Positions 15,264 to 22,041 of a stretch of 64,000 nucleotides of DNA are shown here, piece after piece; position 1 is the stretch's first letter; every line of letters starts with the position of its first letter. The notes beneath the pieces are model-generated. The model saw only the letters and a list, made by a program, of their open reading frames with translations. It did no database searches and was not told the DNA's origin. A program made the translations under genes and the position numbers. This DNA is from DATKSS01 sp035468355 (GTDB taxonomy: Bacteria; Chloroflexota; Dormibacteria; Dormibacterales; Dormibacteraceae): contig DATITA010000024.1 of NCBI GenBank assembly GCA_035468355.1, positions 1 to 64,000 on the forward strand, in the 5' to 3' direction.

Positions 15264-16856
15264 CTATCTCACGCGGCGGTCGATCGCATCGAGCTTCTCG
15301 TCGAGGCGGCGCTCCGCCTGCCTCCGCTCCAGCTCGTCGCCCGGGCCCAGGTCGACGAACCGCGCGTACCGCGCCAGCCGCGGGTGCACCTCGCCGACCC
15401 GGCGGAACATCTCCTGGGCGACCCAGCGGTAGTCGGGGTGCCCCTGCGGCGTCGTCCGCAGCTCGCACAGGTGATAGATCTCGCGCAGGTTGGCGCGGAA
15501 GTACCCGCGAACTCGCAAGGCCAGCGGGACGGCGTATTGGGCGAGGGCAGGGCCAAGCTCGCGCTCCAGCGTCGCGTGGGCTTTCGCGGCGGCTTCAACC
15601 GCCGCGTCGAACGCGCTGCCCAACCCCAGCTCGCGAAGGCCCGGCGCAGTGTCGTAGCCCAGCGCGACGCCGAGCAGCTGCCGGTCCTGCGAGAGCATGC
15701 GGTGGCGGTGGAGATCGCGGTACGCGGCGAAGTTGGCGACGATCTCAAACGTGTAGGTCGCGTGCTCGAGCGCCCGCGGAGCTCGTTGGCGGCGGTTGGC
15801 GCGGTCGGCCAGCAGCGCCTCCAGGACGGCCGCGGGATCACCGACCTGCTCCAGCAGCCCGCCGTCGGAATGCGGGAAAAGCGCAGCGGCCACGACTTTG
15901 CGCTCCGCGTCGGGATCCGACTCGACCAGGCGCACACTCGGACCGCCGGCCGATCGCCGCCCTGCTCCTCTCTCGGCCAGGCCCTTCATCGCGGCGTTGA
16001 CTCGCTCCATGCGTTCGGTCGAGGGCCGGCCGTAGCGGTCATCGAGCGCGCGCTTGACGAACGAGGGGATGACCAGCGCCAGTTCCCGGTGCAGCTCGGT
16101 CGCGAGGCTGCGGCACTCGGGCAGGTCGTGGGCCGCCATCTTGGTGATGAGGTACTCGAACGCGCGCCCGTTGCCGAAGAGCCCCAGATTGGTCAGCGTG
16201 CCGGCCGGCAGGAGCCCGCGCAGGAGGTCGAGCGCCTTGGCCCTGGTGGCGGACTTCCAGGCCCTGTCGGTCTCACTCGGCTCGAGTGGGAAGCGCTCCC
16301 TGATCGCGAGCGTGGCGGGCTCGATGAGGCCGCCGTAGGCTGCAAAAAGCGCATCCGCGGCCGGCTCGTATGCAGGATGGGCGAGCTCCGGCCCGCGGTA
16401 GTACAGGTGGCGGCCGTCCGCGCCCGGCCGGTCGAAGCGCACGTAGCGGGTCGACTTCTCCAGCGGCGACAGGCCGATGCGGCTGTCCTCGAGCGCCTTG
16501 GCGGCGAGGGTCGAGGTGCGCTCCACCGCGACATGCGCGCCGGCCAGCTCGGCCACCGAGTCGTCGCCGTATCCCACGAGCACGCGCTCGTAGAACTCCT
16601 CGGCGCGACGGACGGCGACCATGTCGTCCTCTCCTGCCGGCGCACCAGCGAGCTGCTGGAAGCCGGAGTCGGGCTCGTTGATGAACTCGTCGAGCAGCAC
16701 GCGGCGCAGGCTCTTCTCGGTCCTCGAGTAGCGCGAGAACAAAGCGCCCTTGACCACCTCCGGCAGGTTGCGAAGGGCGAAGACAGGACGGTCCAGGTTG
16801 GTGAAGTACCGCTTCAGAACCGCGGCTTCGGCGGCGGTGAACTCGTGCTCTGCCAA
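15264..16856 (-). CDS. Tandem ThyX-like protein (FAD-dependent thymidylate synthase family)
   Basis: A 530-residue protein, about twice the length of ThyX, with two ThyX-like halves. The first half keeps LEDSRIGLSPLEKSTRYVRFD, resembling the second part of the ThyX signature (S-x-R-Y). The second half keeps DLHRHRMLSQDRQLLG, the RHRxxS part. So the complete signature RHR-x7-SxR is split between the halves. It may form one active site from two degenerate domains or be a non-catalytic relative. The start is TTG with an AGGAGG-like stretch and a TAGGAT hexamer close by. A copy of the CTTAACAGG motif lies about 95 bases upstream. Confidence 0.75.
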   Translation of the reverse strand: MAEHEFTAAEAAVLKRYFTNLDRPVFALRNLPEVVKGALFSRYSRTEKSLRRVLLDEFINEPDSGFQQLAGAPAGEDDMVAVRRAEEFYERVLVGYGDDSVAELAGAHVAVERTSTLAAKALEDSRIGLSPLEKSTRYVRFDRPGADGRHLYYRGPELAHPAYEPAADALFAAYGGLIEPATLAIRERFPLEPSETDRAWKSATRAKALDLLRGLLPAGTLTNLGLFGNGRAFEYLITKMAAHDLPECRSLATELHRELALVIPSFVKRALDDRYGRPSTERMERVNAAMKGLAERGAGRRSAGGPSVRLVESDPDAERKVVAAALFPHSDGGLLEQVGDPAAVLEALLADRANRRQRAPRALEHATYTFEIVANFAAYRDLHRHRMLSQDRQLLGVALGYDTAPGLRELGLGSAFDAAVEAAAKAHATLERELGPALAQYAVPLALRVRGYFRANLREIYHLCELRTTPQGHPDYRWVAQEMFRRVGEVHPRLARYARFVDLGPGDELERRQAERRLDEKLDAIDRRVR

Positions 16857-16864
16857 GGCCTCCT

Positions 16865-16870
16865 ATCCTA
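16865..16870 (-). promoter_or_regulatory. -10 hexamer TAGGAT before ThyX-like gene
   Basis: TAGGAT on the minus strand lies 8 bases before the TTG start. The spacer AGGAGGCC could also serve as a ribosome-binding site from an upstream promoter, so the mode is ambiguous. Confidence 0.35.
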
Positions 16871-16950
16871 TCCCCGGCACAACATCTTGGGGCTTCGTCT
16901 TGCGCATCCCCACGATATGGAACAGGCAGGGCCGAGTTATCCCCGACTTC

Positions 16951-16967
16951 TCCCCAGCCCTGTTAAG
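16951..16967 (-). promoter_or_regulatory. CTTAACAGG motif copy 1 (variant)
   Basis: Plus strand TCCCCAGCCCTGTTAAG. It differs by one inserted C and first-base changes from the pair at 38607 and 40333. It lies about 95 bases upstream of the ThyX-like gene on the minus strand. Confidence 0.4.
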
Positions 16968-17001
16968 AACGGCCTGCGAAATGACGATCCGCCCATTGCT
17001 C

Positions 17002-17007
17002 TAGCCT
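17002..17007 (+). promoter_or_regulatory. -10 hexamer TAGCCT before methyltransferase
   Basis: TAGCCT lies 9 bases before the ATG at 17017, without a ribosome-binding site. Confidence 0.4.
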
Positions 17008-17016
17008 CGATTCAGC

Positions 17017-17811
17017 ATGGTTGACGAGGACGACATCGACTGGGCCGGCCGCTGGCGCCGCGTGGTCGAGGACCGGGCCACCCTGGCCGGAACACATGCC
17101 GACCCGGGCTACTGGGACCGCCGCGCGATGAGCTTCGCCCGCTCGACCCACACGCGGAGCGACGAGTTCCTGGCCGTGCTCGATCCCTTCCTGTCGCCCC
17201 GCAAGACCCTCATCGATGCCGGGGCGGGGACGGGCCGGCATGCGTCGCCGCTGGCGGCCCGGGTGGAGTGGGTGACCGCGGTCGAGCCGTCGGAAGGGAT
17301 GCGCGCGATGATCGCGCCACGCGACAACATGACAGTCGTTGCGAGCACGTGGGAGGACGCGGAGGTCGCGCCGGCCGACCTCGTGATCTGCAGCCATGTC
17401 CTTTACGGCGTGGCGGACCCGGCGCCCTTCATCGCCAAGCTCGAAAGATCCGCGCGCGAGCGCGTCTTCGTGATGCTGCGCGAGAGCGACCTCCCGCACC
17501 CGGCGCGAATCATCCGGACCAGGCTGGCCGGCAGCGCCGGACCGAGGCTGCCGCGCTTCAGCGAGCTGTTCATGCTGCTGCTGCAGATGGGCATTGCGGC
17601 GGACGTCACCTTCCTGAGCTACCCGATCACTACCCGCTACTCAGACCTGGAGGAGGCCCTCGCCGACTGTCGCGCGCTGTACGGCAAGGGATGGGAGGAG
17701 GCGGCCGGAACGTCGATCCTCCAGGAGATCCTGCGTCGAGAGCAGGATGAGCTCGTGTTCGACGGCGGCACGGCTATCTCGGGAGTGGCGCATTGGCGAC
17801 CCAGGAACTGA
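17017..17811 (+). CDS. Class I SAM-dependent methyltransferase
   Basis: A 264-residue protein with the Rossmann-type SAM-binding motif LIDAGAGTGRHASPLA (about residues 64-79), an acidic strand end in VTAVEPSEGMRAMI, and DLVICSHVLYGV as motif IV. The N-terminal 50 residues (DWAGRWRRVVEDR...YWDRRAMSFARS) are typical of small-molecule methyltransferases. The substrate is unknown. The gene overlaps the acetyltransferase gene by 19 bases, so the two are coupled. Confidence 0.85.
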   Translation: MVDEDDIDWAGRWRRVVEDRATLAGTHADPGYWDRRAMSFARSTHTRSDEFLAVLDPFLSPRKTLIDAGAGTGRHASPLAARVEWVTAVEPSEGMRAMIAPRDNMTVVASTWEDAEVAPADLVICSHVLYGVADPAPFIAKLERSARERVFVMLRESDLPHPARIIRTRLAGSAGPRLPRFSELFMLLLQMGIAADVTFLSYPITTRYSDLEEALADCRALYGKGWEEAAGTSILQEILRREQDELVFDGGTAISGVAHWRPRN

Positions 17812-18650
17812 GATTGAGGCCGGTGAGGCCCGCCGACCGCGAACGGGTGATCGAGCTGACGCGCGACATCTGGGACGGCCACGACTACCTGCCGCGGGTC
17901 TTTGATGAATGGGTCGGCAAAACCGGCGCGGCGTTCCAGGCGGCCGAGTCCGATGGCGTGGTGGTGGGGCTGCAGCGACTGCGGCCTTATGCGCCTGGGC
18001 TGATCTGGTACGAGGGTCTGCGCGTGGCCAGCACTCATCGCCGGCAGGGGATTGCCAGGGAGATGCTGGAGTCGGCGGTCGCCGAGGCGAAGGAGCAAGG
18101 CTTTCGCGAGATGCGGCTCGGGACAGCCAACCCCGACGCGCTCAAGCTCTTCGAGTCGATTGGCTTTCGCCGCCTCATCGACGTCCGCTGGTGGCGCGGC
18201 CAGCGGATGGAGGGTGGTGAGTCCGCGCGGATGCCCGAGCCCGCCGAATCGGCGAAATTGTGGCCTGCTGTCGCCGGCAGCGCGGGGCTTGAGCTGTATA
18301 GAGGCGTTTCGGCGGACTTCAACGGCGCGCGCGACCTCGGCCCGGAGGAGCTCACCCGGCTGGCGCAACAGGGGATGCTGCGAAGCGGGCCGGGCGGGCG
18401 CGCGATCGCGGGATTGCGCGAACCCTGGGGAGACAACCTCGCAGTCGCCTTCATCGCGGGCTCTGGTGGTGTGCTGCGGGACCTGCTGATGGCGCTGCGG
18501 TTCGAGGCCGACGCCGACGGGCTCGACCATGTCACGATCTCGGTGCCTCGGGGGCACCCGGCCGCCGAGGACCTCCACGCCACCGGATACGATTTGGCCA
18601 ATGTCGAGGACAACGCCTACATCTACGGCTTGCGTCTCAGTGGACCGTGA
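17793..18650 (+). CDS. GNAT-family N-acetyltransferase
   Basis: A 285-residue protein. Residues 5-130 form a GNAT domain: LRPVRPADRERVIELTRDIW at the start, then VASTHRRQGIAREMLESAVAEAKEQGF holding the acetyl-CoA loop, and LGTANPDALKLFESIGFRRL. The C-terminal half (about 150-285) is a second, weaker GNAT-like domain, giving a tandem arrangement. The substrate is unknown. The start is a TTG inside the methyltransferase gene. Confidence 0.82.
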   Translation: MATQELRLRPVRPADRERVIELTRDIWDGHDYLPRVFDEWVGKTGAAFQAAESDGVVVGLQRLRPYAPGLIWYEGLRVASTHRRQGIAREMLESAVAEAKEQGFREMRLGTANPDALKLFESIGFRRLIDVRWWRGQRMEGGESARMPEPAESAKLWPAVAGSAGLELYRGVSADFNGARDLGPEELTRLAQQGMLRSGPGGRAIAGLREPWGDNLAVAFIAGSGGVLRDLLMALRFEADADGLDHVTISVPRGHPAAEDLHATGYDLANVEDNAYIYGLRLSGP

Positions 18651-18701
18651 CGGTCGGACGGGGACCAGGCCAGAGGCCCGTTGGCCGGCACGGTCCACTA
18701 G

Positions 18702-19925
18702 TTGACACGGCGCTATGTGATCGTCGGCAACGGCATCGCCGGCCAGACCTGCGCCGAGGATCTGCGCAAGGCTGACGCCGACGCCACCATCGTCATGATC
18801 GCCGCGGAGCGACACCCCCTGTACAACCGGGTCGCGCTGCCTCGCTACCTGCGCGGCCAGGTCAGGCGCGAGAAGGTCTTCATGCGGTCCGTCGAGGACT
18901 ACGCCAAGCAAAACCTGGACATCCACTTCGAGACGTGGGCCACGGAAATCGACACGCGCGCGAAGGTAGTGCGCACCAACCGCGGTCAGGAGTTCGGCTA
19001 CGACGCCATCCTGGTGGCAACAGGCGGACGACCGAAGCCTCCGCCGTGGCCGGGGTCTGACCAGGTGTCTGCCTGCATCGGCTTCCAGACGATGGATGAC
19101 ACCGACGCGATCATCGAGAAGGCGGACGCGGCCGAGCGCGTGCTCGTTATGGGAGGCAGCTTCATTGGGTACGAGCTCGCCGAGGGAGTCAGCTTTCGCC
19201 ACAAGTCCAAGCTCACCTGGATCATGCGTGGACCATGGTTCCTCCGGTACGTGCTCGACGCCGAGGGCGGCCAGCTGTGCCGGCAGATGGGCGAGGCGCA
19301 AGGCGTGGAGTTCATCACCTCGGACGAGGTTCAGAAGTTCAGCCGCAGCGACGGGAGGTTCACTGCTGAGACCGTCAACGGCCGCAAAGTCGAGTTCGAC
19401 CTCCTCACCTACGGCGTCGGGCTCGACTACTACACCGAGCCGGTGGCCGGCACAGGTGCGGAGCTGAAAAAGGGAATCGTCACCGACGCCAAGCTCCGGA
19501 CCTCCGCGCCGGACGTATATGCGGCCGGAGACGTCGCTGTCTTTTATGACCTGATGGTCGAGCGCCACAACCAGATGGGAACCTGGGACAACGCCGAGGC
19601 CCACGGGCGCGTGGCGGCGCGCAACATGGCCGGAGGCAACGAGGATTTCTTCGACGTCCCGACCTACACGACCACCATGTTCGGGTCGACGCTCGCGGTG
19701 ATGGGCGTCACGCCAGACGTGCAGCCGGACCTGGAGTCGGTGCGCACGTTCAGCTTCGAGGAGAAGTTCTATCGCAAGCTCTTCTTCAAGGACGACCGGC
19801 TGGTCGGCGCGATCATGATCGGGCCGCCCAAGGGGCGAAAGAAGCTGATCGAGATCATGCGGGCGCGCCAGAAGATCGAACGGCCCAAGCAGGAGCTCCT
19901 CGACCCCAACAACCTGAAGGACTGA
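18702..19925 (+). CDS. NAD(P)/FAD-dependent oxidoreductase
   Basis: A 407-residue flavoprotein of the pyridine nucleotide-disulphide class. It opens with the FAD motif YVIVGNGIAGQTCAEDLRK, has ILVATGGRPKPP, a second dinucleotide motif VLVMGGSFIGYELAEG, and the FAD-closing APDVYAAGDVAVF. It resembles the FAD domain of nitrite reductase NirB and rubredoxin reductases, with no redox-active CxxC. A partner acceptor protein is not encoded nearby. It starts with TTG. The last 60 residues may be a dimerisation part. Electron transfer from NAD(P)H is the safe call. Confidence 0.85.
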   Translation: MTRRYVIVGNGIAGQTCAEDLRKADADATIVMIAAERHPLYNRVALPRYLRGQVRREKVFMRSVEDYAKQNLDIHFETWATEIDTRAKVVRTNRGQEFGYDAILVATGGRPKPPPWPGSDQVSACIGFQTMDDTDAIIEKADAAERVLVMGGSFIGYELAEGVSFRHKSKLTWIMRGPWFLRYVLDAEGGQLCRQMGEAQGVEFITSDEVQKFSRSDGRFTAETVNGRKVEFDLLTYGVGLDYYTEPVAGTGAELKKGIVTDAKLRTSAPDVYAAGDVAVFYDLMVERHNQMGTWDNAEAHGRVAARNMAGGNEDFFDVPTYTTTMFGSTLAVMGVTPDVQPDLESVRTFSFEEKFYRKLFFKDDRLVGAIMIGPPKGRKKLIEIMRARQKIERPKQELLDPNNLKD

Positions 19926-19973
19926 ATCACCCCCTCCCTTCCCACAGCAGTCGTATGCTTTTGCTCAGGAAGA

Positions 19974-20399
19974 ATGACGTTCGCCTTCAGCGAAGCAGCG
20001 GTCACCGTACGAAGGGCCCTTGGCGCCGTCCTGCGGCAGCGTCGAGAGGCCACGCTGCGCACCCTCACCGAGGTGGTCGGCGAAGCCGGCCTTTCTCCAG
20101 CCCACCTCTCCGAGGTCGAGCGCGGGCGCAAAGAGGTGTCAACCGAGCGCCTGCTGGCCGTCGCCCATGCCCTGGGCGTGCCGCCGGCTGACATCTACGC
20201 CGACCTGGCGCGCCTCCTCGGGGCCGACTCGGAGCGGCCGGCCTGGCCTGACGACCCGCCCGTCAAGCTCCGGCTCGCGACCGCCTCGCTGCCCCTGGAG
20301 GCGCTGCGCAGCGTCGCAGACTTCAGCGCCTACCTGGCGATGGCCAACCCACCGCCGAAACCCAAGGGGCGGATCGGCTTTGACCCCCCACGCAGATAG
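19974..20399 (+). CDS. XRE-family regulator, ClgR-like
   Basis: A 141-residue DNA-binding protein. The helix-turn-helix runs through LRQRREATLRTLTEVVGEAGLSPAHLSEVERGRKEVSTERLLAVAHALGV (about residues 20-70). This is the ClgR/PopR pattern, whose members activate clp protease genes in Actinomycetota. It sits 12 bases upstream of clpP, which supports that role. The C-terminal 60 residues are variable. ClgR itself is often a Clp substrate, but the C-terminus here (FDPPRR) does not end in the known small hydrophobic degron. A TATGCT hexamer lies 14 bases upstream of the ATG. Confidence 0.85.
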   Translation: MTFAFSEAAVTVRRALGAVLRQRREATLRTLTEVVGEAGLSPAHLSEVERGRKEVSTERLLAVAHALGVPPADIYADLARLLGADSERPAWPDDPPVKLRLATASLPLEALRSVADFSAYLAMANPPPKPKGRIGFDPPRR

Positions 20400-20411
20400 G
20401 AGGTTGTTCAA

Positions 20412-21011
20412 TTGATCCCGATAGTGATCGCCAACGATGGACGCGGCGAGAGGGCCTACGACATCTACTCCCGGCTGCTCAAGGACGGGGTGGTTTTCGT
20501 GCGAGGAGTGATCGACGACGACATGGCGGCCACGGTCACGGCGCAGCTCCTGTTTCTCGAGAACGAGGCGCCGAAGCACGATATCCAGCTCTACATCAAC
20601 AGCCCCGGCGGATCGTTGACCGCGGCGCTTTCGATCTACGACGCGATGCAGTACGTCGCGCCGAAGGTCGCGACCCTGTGCACCGGTCTGGCTGCAAGCG
20701 GCGGGTCCATCCTCCTCGCCGGGGGCGCGCCGGGCATGCGCATGTCGCTGCCCCATGCGCAGATCCTCATCCACCAGCCGTTCACGCAGGGCATCCAGGG
20801 CCAGGCCACCGACATTCAGATCCACGCCCAGGAGATCCTGCGGCAGCGCGACCAGATCGCCCGCATCTACGCCAAGCACTGCGGCCGGCCGCTCGAGGAC
20901 GTCGAACGAGCGATGGAGCGCGACTTCTTCATGACTCCGGAGCAGGCCAAGGAGTGGGGGCTGGTCGACCTCATCGTCGAGAAGAACCCGCACGTGGCCG
21001 GCGTCGTTTGA
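20412..21011 (+). CDS. clpP: ATP-dependent Clp protease proteolytic subunit
   Basis: A 199-residue serine peptidase. The catalytic triad is Ser96 (CTGLAASGGSILLAGG), His121 (MSLPHAQILIHQP) and Asp171 (MERDFFMTPEQAKEWGLVD). The Ser loop reads AASGGS rather than the common AASMGA, a variant seen in some duplicated ClpPs. The N-terminus is short, with no long propeptide. The start is a TTG with a strong AGGAGG eight bases upstream. It forms heptamer rings and would work with a Clp ATPase encoded elsewhere. The ClgR-like gene just upstream probably controls it. Confidence 0.95.
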   Translation: MIPIVIANDGRGERAYDIYSRLLKDGVVFVRGVIDDDMAATVTAQLLFLENEAPKHDIQLYINSPGGSLTAALSIYDAMQYVAPKVATLCTGLAASGGSILLAGGAPGMRMSLPHAQILIHQPFTQGIQGQATDIQIHAQEILRQRDQIARIYAKHCGRPLEDVERAMERDFFMTPEQAKEWGLVDLIVEKNPHVAGVV

Positions 21012-21982
21012 GAGTCATAGTCCTCGGCGGCACCAGGTTCATCGGACGGGCCATCGTTGACGAGCTCGCCGGCTCCGGCCACGAGGTGCTCATCGTCCAC
21101 CGAGGGCAGCTGGAGCCGGACGACATGCCGCCGGTGCGGCACCTGCACGCCGAGCGCGCAGAGCTCGTCAAGCACAGGTCCGAGCTCGATGCGTTCCACC
21201 CCGACGCCGCGATCGACTGCCGTGCCCTGACTCGCGCCGATGCGGAGACGGCGATCGGAGCGATGCCCAAAGGTGTCCGCTTGATCGTGATCTCGAGCGT
21301 CGACGTCTACCGGGCTTTCGGCGCCCTCAACGACGACCGCGAAACGGACCCGGTTCCCCTCGACGAGGAATCATCCGTCCGGCCGAACCGCTATCCCTAT
21401 CGCGGCAAGGTGCCGGGCATGGAGCAGTACGACAAGCTCGACGTCGAGGACGTCTACCTCGCGGCGGGTGCCACCTCGTTTCGGCTCCCGATGGTGTACG
21501 GCGAGCACGACTACCAGAAACGCGAGGAGTTCATCCTGCGGCGCGTGAGGGCCGGGCGAGCGCGCATCCCGTTCGGCTCGGGCCAGTGGCTCACGTGCCG
21601 CGGATACGTGCGTGACATCGCGCGCGGCGTGCGCCTTGCGCTCCAAACGCCCGCGGCCATCGGGCAGGTGATGAACCTATGCGAGGATCGGACCTACTCG
21701 ATGGGGATGTGGTCGAGGATGATCCTCGACGCCGCGGGGTCGAGCGCCGAGCTCGTGCGGGTGCCTGACGATCTCCTTCCCGAGGACCTCAAACCAACCG
21801 GAACGATGACGCAGCACATCCTGGCGAGCGCCGGCAAGGCCCGCACGATGCTCGGCTGGACCACATCCGATCCGCTGGAATCGCTGCGCACCACGGTGGC
21901 GTGGCACCTGGCGAATCCACCCGATGACGCGGACGCAGACTTCGCGCCCGACGACCTGGCGCTGGCTCACGTGGACGGCTGA
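21008..21982 (+). CDS. NAD-dependent epimerase/dehydratase (extended SDR)
   Basis: A 324-residue protein that begins MRVIVLGGTRFIGRAIVDEL, an NAD-binding GGTRFIG motif near the N-terminus typical of atypical extended SDRs. The catalytic pair usual in SDRs (YxxxK) has no clear match; NRYPYRGKVPGMEQYDKLDVED may hold it. RGYVRDIARGVRLAL is the family's later signature. The substrate is probably a nucleotide sugar, but this is not shown. The TTG start overlaps the clpP stop by four bases (TTGA), so it is coupled to clpP. Confidence 0.82.
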   Translation: MRVIVLGGTRFIGRAIVDELAGSGHEVLIVHRGQLEPDDMPPVRHLHAERAELVKHRSELDAFHPDAAIDCRALTRADAETAIGAMPKGVRLIVISSVDVYRAFGALNDDRETDPVPLDEESSVRPNRYPYRGKVPGMEQYDKLDVEDVYLAAGATSFRLPMVYGEHDYQKREEFILRRVRAGRARIPFGSGQWLTCRGYVRDIARGVRLALQTPAAIGQVMNLCEDRTYSMGMWSRMILDAAGSSAELVRVPDDLLPEDLKPTGTMTQHILASAGKARTMLGWTTSDPLESLRTTVAWHLANPPDDADADFAPDDLALAHVDG

Positions 21983-22026
21983 AAGCAGCTCGATCGATCT
22001 GCGCCCGCCAACCGCGCCGCCGCGCG

Positions 22027-22032
22027 TAAGCT
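22027..22032 (+). promoter_or_regulatory. -10 hexamer TAAGCT before UPF0182 gene
   Basis: TAAGCT lies 9 bases before the ATG at 22042, with no ribosome-binding site between. Confidence 0.4.
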
Positions 22033-22041
22033 TGCTCCCAG

